Shown piece by piece: positions 43,258 through 49,779 of a stretch of DNA of 49,779 nucleotides. The stretch covers positions 157,075 through 206,853 of the forward strand of contig NZ_KE384387.1 in NCBI RefSeq assembly GCF_000425485.1, read 5' to 3'. The translations under genes and the position numbers were made by a program. Source of the stretch: Flavobacterium tegetincola DSM 22377. Its GTDB lineage: Bacteria; Bacteroidota; Bacteroidia; Flavobacteriales; Flavobacteriaceae. The notes beneath the pieces were generated by a model, which had not been told where the DNA came from, did no database searches, and saw only the letters and a list, made by a program, of their open reading frames with translations. The stretch's first letter is position 1. Each line of letters starts with the position of its first letter.

Positions 43258-45948
43258 TTACAACTTATAGCTAACAGAAAATAAAAGTGCTCTTGGCATA
43301 ATGTACCTTGAATAACTTGAAATTGAATAATCAGAGAAAGAGAAGTCGTTTTTAACGCGGTTGTCAAAAAGATTATTTGCCGAAAGCTCAAACCCGAACG
43401 GACTGTCTTTCTTCTGGTACCGAAGCGAAGTATTGGCCACTTCAAAGAAATTACTTTGATTGGCGTCGTTGGTGTTTTTGAGGTTTTCGTAACTGAATTT
43501 GTACACAAAATACTTCAAAAATTCGATAGAACCGCTCGTGTTGAATGCGTCCGTTTTATAATTGACTTGCGTCAAACCATTAAACTGACTGAATCCTTTT
43601 TTATAACCCACTTCAATCGTGGGCCAATCGCGTTTTGCTGTTCGTAAAGTTAAGCCGATATTTTGACTGTTTCTATCATTTTTGGTCGTCACATCGTTTA
43701 AGGTTTGGGTATAATTAAACCAACTGAAATTGGTATTGATTCCTACTCGAAAACGGTAAATTTTTTTTTCAAAAGAACCGTAAAAATAATAATTGGTTTC
43801 TGGATTATCTGTAATTACTGGAGTACTGAACTGATTGATGCCGCTCAAAACCACATCGTTTCGGATGGTTCTCACTTTTTTATTATAATTGGCATTGGCG
43901 TACCAATTGATGCCGCGGTACATGTTGTTTTTTCTATAGCTCAAACGTGCGGTATGAAAGCGTTCGTTTCTAAGCAACGCATTTCCACGGTAAACGGAAT
44001 TGTAACTTTGCAAACGAAAGCGATTGGCCAACAAATTAGCATCTGGAAAATCATTTTCTAATTTGTAATTAAATTCCAATGTTTCCGACTTGTTAAACTC
44101 CAGCTCGCTGGTAAATTGCGGTTGAAACAAGGTTTTGGACAATGAATAATTGGCATCCAATTGTTGTGTTTTTAAATCGTACCAATGGAAATACAGTCCC
44201 GGTTTATTGGTCCAAATTCCGATTTTAAACTTGTATTCCATGCCAATATAAGCGTCGTTGAGTTGGTAATCCACGTCATTCCCAAATCCTGCTGTTGCAA
44301 AATCATTAACTGTTCCGTTGGTTAAAAGTTGTTTTTCTGCCGTGCTAAAATTTGATTTTCCGTAATTGGTTCCCACATTGGTGTAGAGATGATTGAAGTT
44401 GTTGATGATCCAATAATGCTTAAACATTGCATCAATACTGTTATTTTTAGTTTGGATGATCTGATTGATGGTGTAACTGGAATCGTCTTGTAACGGAATT
44501 AATCCCGCCAAAAATGGCTGATCTGTAAACCATGTATTCTCGGGTGTTTCTTGCTCAAAAGCTTGGTTGATTACAAACGTGGCGGTATGTTTTGGGTTGA
44601 TACTTTTGTGCCATTCAATGTATTGTTTTACCGAAGTATTATCGGCAGTTTGTAGGGTTTCAAACGTGCTTGTATTGAGATTGGTTGTGGATTGAAGCAG
44701 ATTAATACCGTCGTTGTTACTGGATTGATATTGTGCATTGTAATACAATTTCTCTTTTTTGGAAGGCGAGTAATCCAGTTTTACATTTCCAATACCTAAA
44801 AATGTTTTGTTTTCTACGTCTTGCGTTTTGTTTTCAAACGTCAATGCTTCGTTTTGCAAATATTCAATATTGGACTCTAATTTTTGATCCATAATCACTT
44901 TGCTAAAAAGCGCAAAACCGGATACTTCTAATTTTGGCGAAGCTGTGTAACTGAAATTCAATGCCCCAAAATGCGACTTGTTTTCCACCACATCGGTATT
45001 ATCGTTGGTAAACGAATATAGGTTGGATAATGATTTTCTGCCGGTTAAAAAACTACTGGCGCCAGAGTCAAAACGCATTAAATCTTGATAGGTAAAAGTA
45101 CTTTTGCCAATATTATTACTGTCGCCAATGAAACTCACATTGCCTTTGGGACTGTAATAAAACAAGGCGGCATGACCGAGGTAGAAGCCGTTATCGCCAT
45201 CACCTACTTCGGCTCCGGCTTCTACATCGCCAAATATAAATTGCTTTTTATCGGCTTTGAGTTTTACGTTCATTGCCAGATCCTCGGAATCCGACACTTC
45301 TTTCATAAAACCAACTTGGTTAAAATTATCAATCACTTCAATTTTATCCAACGCATCGGCAGGAATGTTTTCCACGGCAAGTTTTGTACCGCCGCCAAAA
45401 AAGGGTTTGCCTTCCACTAACAGTTGGGTTACTTTTTTTCCTTGAACGGTAACGCCTCCATTTTTATCCACTTCCACACCGGGAAGTTTTTCCAACACTT
45501 CTTTCATTTTGCGTTCGTTTCCGTTGGCAAAGCTACCTACATCATACGTCATTGTGTCTTTTTTAATCACAATGGGTTTGAACTCGTGCTTGATGATGAT
45601 TTCTTTTAAATTCTCGCCTGTGGCTTTGAGCCGAAAATTGTGCGTGGTAATGGTTGAATTGGGTTCAATGATTAATACTTCTTGGCTATAGCCAATGTAG
45701 GAAACCACAATTTCGTATTTTACAGCTGCATCCAATTCCAGCCGAAAACGACCTTTGTTATCTGCCATAGCAAACTTGATTCCTGCTTTTTCTTGGAGTG
45801 GTTTTGCAATTAAATTAGCCGATTCAAGTGGTTGATTTAAAGAATCAGAAACTACTCCGGTTATTGTTTTTTGGGAAAAAGCGGAGAGGGACAGGAGAAT
45901 TAGACTTAAAGATAGAAAGAGGGAAAGAGGGAAGAGTTTGAAAACCAT
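43258..45948 (-). CDS. TonB-dependent receptor-like outer-membrane barrel (full-length copy)
   Basis: This 896-residue protein has a signal peptide (about 1-25, LSLSAFSQ) and a carboxypeptidase-regulatory-like domain (about 27-110, TITGVVSDSLNQPLESANLI, read from Thr28). A plug-type domain follows (about 120-240, KEVLEKLPGVEVDKNGGVTV and QLLVEGKPFFGGG), then a long barrel ending PRALLFSVSYKL. It lacks a convincing TonB box, like many 'outer membrane beta-barrel' relatives. The GLPGLI gene lies 39 bp upstream and the small C-X32-C protein gene before that, so the three look like one transcription unit. Two partial copies of its 5' end occur at 47103-47363 and 49348-49599. The substrate is unknown. 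Confidence 0.88.
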   Translation of the reverse strand: MVFKLFPLSLFLSLSLILLSLSAFSQKTITGVVSDSLNQPLESANLIAKPLQEKAGIKFAMADNKGRFRLELDAAVKYEIVVSYIGYSQEVLIIEPNSTITTHNFRLKATGENLKEIIIKHEFKPIVIKKDTMTYDVGSFANGNERKMKEVLEKLPGVEVDKNGGVTVQGKKVTQLLVEGKPFFGGGTKLAVENIPADALDKIEVIDNFNQVGFMKEVSDSEDLAMNVKLKADKKQFIFGDVEAGAEVGDGDNGFYLGHAALFYYSPKGNVSFIGDSNNIGKSTFTYQDLMRFDSGASSFLTGRKSLSNLYSFTNDNTDVVENKSHFGALNFSYTASPKLEVSGFALFSKVIMDQKLESNIEYLQNEALTFENKTQDVENKTFLGIGNVKLDYSPSKKEKLYYNAQYQSSNNDGINLLQSTTNLNTSTFETLQTADNTSVKQYIEWHKSINPKHTATFVINQAFEQETPENTWFTDQPFLAGLIPLQDDSSYTINQIIQTKNNSIDAMFKHYWIINNFNHLYTNVGTNYGKSNFSTAEKQLLTNGTVNDFATAGFGNDVDYQLNDAYIGMEYKFKIGIWTNKPGLYFHWYDLKTQQLDANYSLSKTLFQPQFTSELEFNKSETLEFNYKLENDFPDANLLANRFRLQSYNSVYRGNALLRNERFHTARLSYRKNNMYRGINWYANANYNKKVRTIRNDVVLSGINQFSTPVITDNPETNYYFYGSFEKKIYRFRVGINTNFSWFNYTQTLNDVTTKNDRNSQNIGLTLRTAKRDWPTIEVGYKKGFSQFNGLTQVNYKTDAFNTSGSIEFLKYFVYKFSYENLKNTNDANQSNFFEVANTSLRYQKKDSPFGFELSANNLFDNRVKNDFSFSDYSISSYSRYIMPRALLFSVSYKL

Positions 45949-45987
45949 AATACTGAAAGAAGATAAAGGGATTTAAGGTTTATGAAA

Positions 45988-46662
45988 TTATCGATTTTTT
46001 AATTTTTTTTCAAAAGAAGCTTTTTCAATACGTTTTTGTTTTGGAAGTTTAATTTCAATTTCTACATCAGAAAATTCAATTTTTGAAACTAAAAATGTGA
46101 TATCATTTTCATTTAATTCTAAAATTAGACCAGGCAGACCAAAGTAATTTTTTGGACCATAAGGATAAGGTAAACTTGGCGCAAACCAAGCTGTAGCTGT
46201 TCGTTCTTTTATTTTTTGGTCTCGCGCAAGATATTCAAAAGTATATGTTGCTTTATAACATTGATATTTATCAATTATTTTAGTGTCTGTTGTAATAAGC
46301 CATGGCAATATTTGAAGCTCTTGCTCTAGCAAAGTTCCATCTCTATCTAATTCAAGTAATTTATTATTGCTATAATCATAATAATAATCGTAATTTGAAA
46401 CAATAATTTTCGCTAAAATATTATAAAATCCATCTACATTTTCATCAGCCATTTGTTCAACAATTGTAAAATTTGAATAACTTTTATTAAAAAATATTTT
46501 AAATAATTGTTGATTAATCTTTTGATTTGTTGCGGTAACATCTGCATTTAAGCCCATGTCTACGAAGGTACGCGTCACTTTATAGGTAATTTCACCGCTC
46601 GCTTTTTGACCGAATATATTAAGGAAACTCAGTAACAAAAGTAAAGTAAAATATTTATTCAT
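45988..46662 (-). CDS. GLPGLI family protein, module 1
   Basis: This 224-residue secreted protein has a signal peptide (about 1-18, FLNIFGQ) and the GLPGLI family signature (TIGR01200). The signature reads FGLPGLILELNENDITF near residues 173-189, preceded by TATAWFAPSLPYPYGPKNY. The upstream half contains YYYDYSNNKLLELDRDGTLLEQE and DKYQCYKATYTFEY. GLPGLI proteins are numerous in Bacteroidetes and have no known function. It sits between the small C-X32-C protein gene and the barrel gene. A terminator-like hairpin (46684-46711) lies 22 bp before its start, so transcription may be attenuated between the first two genes. Confidence 0.9.
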   Translation of the reverse strand: MNKYFTLLLLLSFLNIFGQKASGEITYKVTRTFVDMGLNADVTATNQKINQQLFKIFFNKSYSNFTIVEQMADENVDGFYNILAKIIVSNYDYYYDYSNNKLLELDRDGTLLEQELQILPWLITTDTKIIDKYQCYKATYTFEYLARDQKIKERTATAWFAPSLPYPYGPKNYFGLPGLILELNENDITFLVSKIEFSDVEIEIKLPKQKRIEKASFEKKLKNR

Positions 46663-46683
46663 TATCTTATTTATAAATTAAAA

Positions 46684-46711
46684 CTGCGATTTAAAAAACT
46701 TTAAATCGCAG
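46684..46711 (-). terminator. Hairpin between the small secreted protein gene and GLPGLI gene 1
   Basis: CTGCGATTTAAA (46684-46695) and TTTAAATCGCAG (46700-46711) form a perfect 12-bp stem with a 4-nt loop. In the minus-strand transcript a U-rich stretch follows. It would end or attenuate the transcript of the small protein, favouring higher expression of the first gene. Confidence 0.7.
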
Positions 46712-46741
46712 CACTTAATGACATTAATTATAATTTTCTGA

Positions 46742-47008
46742 TTACTGACTAACTTGCATCAACTGTTTCGTTTTTGGTTTTTCTACTTCTTTTAAGCAGT
46801 CAGACATGAATTGTTGATGAACAGCATTTGCTACTGCATCTGACCAAAGTCCTTCTGGGTCATTTTGATCCGCATAGGCGATTGCTTTATCAAAACATTC
46901 AAAAAATTTAGGATCATCGGTTAAAATTTTTTTAATATCTGACGTATTCGCCATACTACTTCCTACAAAAGCCATCATTGCAACAGCACTAAAAATAAAT
47001 TTTTTCAT
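46742..47008 (-). CDS. Small secreted two-cysteine (C-X32-C) protein, copy 1
   Basis: This 88-residue protein begins with a signal peptide (MKKFIFSAVAMMAFVGSSMAN) that is nearly identical to that of the gene at 48910-49239. The mature part, of about 67 residues, differs. It starts TSDIKKILTDDP, has its first Cys in FFECFDKA and its second in FMSDCLKEV, exactly 32 residues apart, and ends in a polar tail. The helical periodicity between the cysteines suggests a helical hairpin closed by a disulfide. I recognise no family. A strong upstream promoter-like region and the following hairpin suggest that it is expressed as a separate abundant product. It heads the GLPGLI-barrel module. Confidence 0.72.
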   Translation of the reverse strand: MKKFIFSAVAMMAFVGSSMANTSDIKKILTDDPKFFECFDKAIAYADQNDPEGLWSDAVANAVHQQFMSDCLKEVEKPKTKQLMQVSQ

Positions 47009-47029
47009 CGTCTCAAAATTTTAAGTTAC

Positions 47030-47049
47030 GCCAGTCGTTATTGACTAAC
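47030..47049 (-). promoter_or_regulatory. 5' leader hairpin of small secreted gene copy 1
   Basis: In the transcript GUUAGUC pairs with GACUGGC around a 6-nt loop, with two G-U pairs. The equivalent hairpin upstream of copy 2 (49261-49280) is fully Watson-Crick. The two differing positions keep the pairing, which favours a functional RNA stem. Confidence 0.55.
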
Positions 47050-47053
47050 AACT

Positions 47054-47088
47054 CAAAAATAGAAAAAAAAAAAAAATGCTTATTGCAA
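47054..47088 (-). promoter_or_regulatory. Candidate promoter of small secreted gene copy 1
   Basis: TATTTTTG (47054-47061, minus strand) fits TAnnTTTG exactly and lies 46 bp upstream of the start codon. A TTG at 47086-47088 could be the -33 element, but the 24-bp spacer, mostly a poly-T tract, is longer than usual. Confidence 0.5.
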
Positions 47089-47102
47089 AATTTTAATAGT
47101 GA

Positions 47103-47363
47103 TTAACATAATATTAACTTAAAAAAATTCTGCAATGGCAAGATACTGTTTTTATTTTGAACGTTTTTAAAGGTAGAAAAGTATTTTTTATCATGATTCA
47201 TTTTTTGTTCTGTCTTTTTTGCTTTTGCTTTTTCTTGCAATGGTTTTGCAATTAAATTTGCAGATTCTAAAGGTTGGTTTAAGGAATCAGAAACGACGCC
47301 CGTGATTGTTTTTTGGGAAAAGGCGGAGAGGGAAAGCAATAAAAAGATTAAAAACTTGTACAT
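47103..47363 (-). pseudogene. Truncated TonB-receptor 5' fragment (copy 2)
   Basis: The 86-codon frame starts with a signal peptide and repeats the full barrel gene's N-terminus almost exactly: SLSAFSQKTITGVVSD followed by SLNQPLESANLIAKPLQEKA. After that point it leaves the barrel sequence and ends in an unrelated 35-residue tail (KYFSTFKNVQNKNSIL, then LQNFFKLILC). No plug or barrel remains, so it cannot act as a receptor. The same tail follows the third, stop-ridden copy at 49348-49599, so the deletion came before the duplication. A secreted mini-protein is possible but less likely. It lies 8 bp after GLPGLI gene 2. Confidence 0.72.
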
Positions 47364-47371
47364 TGATAGAT

Positions 47372-48052
47372 TTATTTTCCTAATACCGCTCTTTCAAATT
47401 CTGTCTTTTCAATTAATTTCCCAACAGGAATATTAATCTTTGTATCACTTTCAAGCAGTTCTATTTTTGTGGCTAAAAATGTAACCGTATGATCACTTAA
47501 CTGTAAAATTAGCCCCGGTAATCCCTGAAATTGTTTTGGTCCAAACGAGTAAGGTAGACTTGGTGCGAACCATGCTGTAACAGTTCTACTTTTTGTTTTT
47601 TTTGATCTATCTTGATAATCAAAGCTATATGTAGCTTTATAACATTTATATTTATCAATCATTTTACTTTCAGATGATATTTGCCATAAAAGATCAGGAA
47701 TCTTCTGCTGTAAAAGCGTACCATCAAAAACTTTTTCTATTATTTTATTATTTTTATAATCGTAATATAAGTCTGAATAAGAAACAAAATTTTTAGCCAA
47801 ATTGTTATAAAAATCATTGTAAACTTCACTATCCATTACTCCTAACATTAAAAAGCTAGTATAATTTTTATTGAAAACTAATTGATATTGTTGTCTTTTT
47901 GCCATTTCTAGCATTGTAATTATTTCGGTGTTTTTTCCATTATGTTCAAGGTGAACTTCCTCAATCTCATATGTGACCTTGCCAGAAACAATATTTTGAG
48001 CATTTGATGAAAGTAACGTAAAAACGGTCAGAAGAAGAAAAATAATTTTCAT
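47372..48052 (-). CDS. GLPGLI family protein, module 2b
   Basis: This 226-residue secreted protein has a signal peptide (about 1-18, FTLLSSNAQ) and the GLPGLI motif in FQGLPGLILQLSDHTVTF, preceded by TVTAWFAPSLPYSFGPKQ. It is a clear paralogue of the protein at 45988-46662. They share the YYDYKNNKIIE-type and DKYKCYKATYSFDY segments and a similar C-terminus (IEKTEFERAVLGK against IEKASFEKKLKNR). It lies directly upstream of the truncated barrel fragment, matching the gene order of module 1. Function is unknown. Confidence 0.9.
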   Translation of the reverse strand: MKIIFLLLTVFTLLSSNAQNIVSGKVTYEIEEVHLEHNGKNTEIITMLEMAKRQQYQLVFNKNYTSFLMLGVMDSEVYNDFYNNLAKNFVSYSDLYYDYKNNKIIEKVFDGTLLQQKIPDLLWQISSESKMIDKYKCYKATYSFDYQDRSKKTKSRTVTAWFAPSLPYSFGPKQFQGLPGLILQLSDHTVTFLATKIELLESDTKINIPVGKLIEKTEFERAVLGK

Positions 48053-48123
48053 AATAAATTAAAGTTACCACTAAAAAAGTTAAACTTAAAACAATATACA
48101 ACATTTGTTTTTGTTCAAACTTA

Positions 48124-48843
48124 TTATCTTCTATTATACTCTTTTTCCACCTCACTCAATACTTGCTCTTCTTTAAGATTATAGTCGTCAAATAGTATTG
48201 ATTTTTCGCCTTTAGGTATAACAATTTTTTTTTCATCAAACCCATATTCAATTTTGGTCGCAAGTAACTTATTACTTAAATAACTAATTTCCATTATCAA
48301 ACCAGGTAAGTTATTGTAATATAGTGGTCCAAAATTATACGGCAAACTTGGACAAAACCATGCTTCTATCGGAAAGGCGGCCTTTCCTTCTACGGTATAT
48401 TGATGGTCTGTAGCAGTAGCTTTATAGCATAATTGGCCATCTATTATTTTACTTTCATCAGTGATTTTCCAGTTATCAATACTCTTCTTTGAGATTAAAT
48501 ACTCATTTTTCTTAAAGAATATAAAGTTCTCATTATTATTAAATAAAAATTCATTGTTTGAACAGTAAATTGGATTACTGTATTTAGCTTTCGCCAAAAC
48601 AATTTTTGTGATTAAGTCTGAACTAGACAACCCATTATCTTCTAAAAAAAATGAAATTGAATCGTTGATAAATAATTTAAATTTGATTTCGCCATTTTTC
48701 TGATTAATGCTATGGGAATAAACATTTGGTGGTAAATCATCTTCAGCGAAGAATACTGTATACGTTATTGCTACTTTTCTATCTGCTTGTGCAAAACTAT
48801 TACAAAGAGAAAAAATCATGAAAAGGGTGCTCAATAATTTCAT
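48124..48843 (-). CDS. GLPGLI-like protein, module 2a (divergent)
   Basis: This 239-residue secreted protein has a signal peptide (about 1-19, LCNSFAQ). Its motif reads YNNLPGLIMEISYLSNKLLATKIEYG, so the first Gly of GLPGLI is Asn. The supporting AWFCPSLPYNFGPLYY and ESKIIDGQLCYKATATDH segments are conserved. It is more diverged than the other two copies and has a longer acidic C-terminal tail. It stands between the second small C-X32-C gene and GLPGLI gene 2b, with 71 bp to the latter. Membership of the GLPGLI family is likely despite the substitution. Confidence 0.8.
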   Translation of the reverse strand: MKLLSTLFMIFSLCNSFAQADRKVAITYTVFFAEDDLPPNVYSHSINQKNGEIKFKLFINDSISFFLEDNGLSSSDLITKIVLAKAKYSNPIYCSNNEFLFNNNENFIFFKKNEYLISKKSIDNWKITDESKIIDGQLCYKATATDHQYTVEGKAAFPIEAWFCPSLPYNFGPLYYNNLPGLIMEISYLSNKLLATKIEYGFDEKKIVIPKGEKSILFDDYNLKEEQVLSEVEKEYNRR

Positions 48844-48868
48844 TTGTGGACAAATTTATTTAAAAATT

Positions 48869-48893
48869 GGCGGTCTAAAATATATAAACCGCC
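48869..48893 (-). terminator. Hairpin between small secreted gene copy 2 and the GLPGLI-like gene
   Basis: GGCGGT (48869-48874) pairs with ACCGCC (48888-48893), with AAAATT/AATTTT flanks able to extend the stem across a bulge. A T-rich stretch follows in the transcript direction. It is at the same place as the stronger hairpin at 46684-46711 in module 1. Confidence 0.5.
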
Positions 48894-48909
48894 TTTAATT
48901 TTGCAGAAT

Positions 48910-49239
48910 TTACGGCTTTATTTCACTTTGAACAGGTGGTTGCGCAGGTTGATTACCTCCATCACCTTCTGTTACTTCTACACATGCTTGAAAGGCTCCA
49001 AGTGCAATACTTGTTGCGATGTCCTTATTGTTATTAAATTGCTCCATAGCATTTACATAAGTTGTAAACCATATAATATCGCACTTTGTCATCCTCAAAA
49101 GCATCTGAGTATTTTGATTTTCACTTGAAGTTTCACCTTTTGAATACTCCACACTCGATCGAACTTCAGCAATGTTATTCGCCACACTACTTCCCACAAA
49201 CGCTATCATTGCGACAGCACTAAAAATAAATTTTTTCAT
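48910..49239 (-). CDS. Small secreted two-cysteine (C-X32-C) protein, copy 2
   Basis: This 109-residue protein has the signal peptide MKKFIFSAVAMIAFVGSSVAN, with two substitutions against copy 1. The mature part is quite different: a polar N-terminal stretch (NIAEVRSSVEYSKGETSSEN), then MTKCDIIWFTTYVNAMEQF with the first Cys. The second Cys is in GAFQACVEV, again exactly 32 residues on, and a Pro/Gln-rich tail ends at Pro. The retained cysteine spacing and helical pattern suggest the same fold with strong sequence divergence. It is the first gene of module 2. No family is recognised. Confidence 0.72.
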   Translation of the reverse strand: MKKFIFSAVAMIAFVGSSVANNIAEVRSSVEYSKGETSSENQNTQMLLRMTKCDIIWFTTYVNAMEQFNNNKDIATSIALGAFQACVEVTEGDGGNQPAQPPVQSEIKP

Positions 49240-49260
49240 CGTCTTAAAATTTAAAGTTAC

Positions 49261-49280
49261 GTTAGTCTTTATTGACTAAC
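49261..49280 (-). promoter_or_regulatory. 5' leader hairpin of small secreted gene copy 2
   Basis: GTTAGTC and GACTAAC form a perfect 7-bp inverted repeat around a 6-nt loop, 22 bp before the start codon. The stem is kept by G-U pairs in copy 1 (47030-47049). Confidence 0.6.
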
Positions 49281-49284
49281 AAAC

Positions 49285-49317
49285 CAAAAGTAGAAAAAAA
49301 AAAAAATCTAATTGCAA
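49285..49317 (-). promoter_or_regulatory. Candidate promoter of small secreted gene copy 2
   Basis: TACTTTTG (49285-49292, minus strand) fits TAnnTTTG and is again 46 bp upstream of the start codon. A TTG at 49315-49317 precedes it after a 22-bp, T-rich spacer. Motif and distance are conserved between the two copies. Confidence 0.5.
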
Positions 49318-49347
49318 GATTTTAATAGTGATTAACATAATATTAAC

Positions 49348-49599
49348 TTAAAAGTAATTCTGCAACCGCAAGATACTGTTTTTATTTTGAACGTTTTTAA
49401 AGGTAGAAAAGTATTTTAAATGGTTCATTAATTTCATTATAATCTTGGTGTTTTTAGCTTTTTCTAATAATAATGGTTTTGTAATACTATTTGCAGATTT
49501 TAGGGGTTGCTATGAGTAAGCAGAATACACTCCAGATATTGTTTACTGGGAAAAAGCAGAGCAGGAAAGCAAGAGGATAAGTAAGAGCGATCTTGGCAT
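49348..49599 (-). pseudogene. Degraded TonB-receptor 5' fragment (copy 3)
   Basis: From the ATG at 49599 the frame reads MPRSLLLILLLSCSAFSQ, stop, TISGVYSAYS, stop, QPLKSANSITKPLLLEKAKNTK. This matches the barrel N-terminus residue by residue in one frame, with stop codons where the intact copy has Lys and Asn. It continues into the same tail as copy 2 (KYFSTFKNVQNKNSIL, LQNYF) and ends at TAA 49348. It is therefore a dead copy of an already truncated gene. Confidence 0.75.
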
Positions 49600-49625
49600 A
49601 CTATTATTCTGAAAGGTCTAAAAAG

Positions 49626-49779
49626 TTAATTATTCCTTTCATTCGCTATAAATTGCTCTAAAGCTAATTCCGATGTAAAAACTTTCGTACAATTATCATG
49701 ATTTGGAAACTTAAATCGCTCCTTATTAATTGCTTGTATTTCTACTAATCGGATTGTTTTAGAATTATCCGATAATTCT
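49626..49779 (-). CDS. C-terminal part of a gene cut by the window edge (possibly GLPGLI)
   Basis: An open frame enters from the right edge and ends at TAA (49626-49628). The last 48 or so residues read KTIRLVEIQAINKERFKFP and then LALEQFIANERNN. There is no GLPGLI motif in the visible part. The position just before a barrel fragment and the basic, short-strand C-terminus fit a third GLPGLI-type gene, by analogy with the two modules to the left. This is inference only. Confidence 0.45.
   Translation of the reverse strand, partial: ELSDNSKTIRLVEIQAINKERFKFPNHDNCTKVFTSELALEQFIANERNN

Larger units (their letters stand above)
46945..47363 (-). repeat. Duplicated segment, copy 1 (barrel 5' fragment, leader, signal peptide)
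   Basis: This segment is clearly homologous to 49176-49599. It covers the truncated barrel fragment, the intergenic promoter and leader, and the first 21 codons of the small secreted gene. Similarity drops sharply where the mature peptide begins. Confidence 0.75.
49176..49599 (-). repeat. Duplicated segment, copy 2
   Basis: Homologous to 46945-47363. The non-coding leader and the signal-peptide codons are better conserved than the barrel fragment, which has collected stop codons here. Confidence 0.75.

Noticed and set aside
47062..47076. Poly-A/T tract as a phase-variation switch
   Set aside because: The tract lies between promoter elements in both copies (about 14 and 13 bases), so length changes could alter spacing. 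With one sequence there is no evidence of variation.
1..49779. CRISPR array, tRNA, rRNA, transposase or phage genes
   Set aside because: No regularly spaced repeats, cloverleaf-like sequences, rRNA motifs or mobile-element proteins were recognised on either strand.

Overview
The window looks like a chromosomal segment of a Flavobacteriaceae bacterium, most probably Flavobacterium or a close relative. The basis is the AT-rich DNA, a SusC/SusD pair, the type IX secretion (T9SS) translocon gene sprA, a RemB-like gliding gene, GLPGLI-family proteins, and candidate TAnnTTTG promoter elements typical of Bacteroidetes. I see no rRNA, tRNA, CRISPR array, transposase or phage gene.

Region 1 (1-15.4 kb) starts with a GxxExxY-family gene bracketed by short repeats. 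A starch/maltodextrin utilisation locus follows. On the minus strand, a GPH/SLC45-type sugar transporter, beta-phosphoglucomutase and a GH65 maltose phosphorylase form an apparent operon behind a divergent LacI regulator. On the plus strand are SusC-like, SusD-like and SusE-like outer-membrane proteins and a GH13 alpha-amylase with a T9SS C-terminal sorting domain. A perfect LacI-type palindrome lies between lacI and susC. The model is extracellular starch cleavage by a T9SS-exported amylase, SusCD uptake, transport across the inner membrane, and phosphorolysis of maltose to glucose plus glucose-6-phosphate.

Region 2 (15.4-24.5 kb) is accessory. It holds a MarC protein and many small secreted, lipoprotein or TPR genes, all on the minus strand. 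At least four are visibly broken: two by in-frame TAA codons, one by TAG plus start loss, and one by an apparent 1-nt deletion. Several are separated by intergenic spacers of 130-150 bp that carry inverted repeats.

Region 3 (24.5-43.1 kb) is a conserved backbone: an AsmA-like protein, remB, deoC, a VanZ-family gene, gcvH, the 2445-codon sprA, ruvA, maeB, then a DUF885 metallopeptidase-like lipoprotein and a TetR regulator with a candidate auto-operator.

Region 4 (43.2-49.8 kb) is the most unusual part. It contains repeated modules of a small secreted two-cysteine protein, one or two GLPGLI proteins and a TonB-receptor-like barrel. The two small proteins share promoter, 5' leader hairpin and signal peptide, but their mature parts are almost unrelated except for an identical C-X32-C spacing. 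The barrel gene exists as one full copy, one truncated copy and one copy carrying stop codons. I regard this as the best candidate for an undescribed system.
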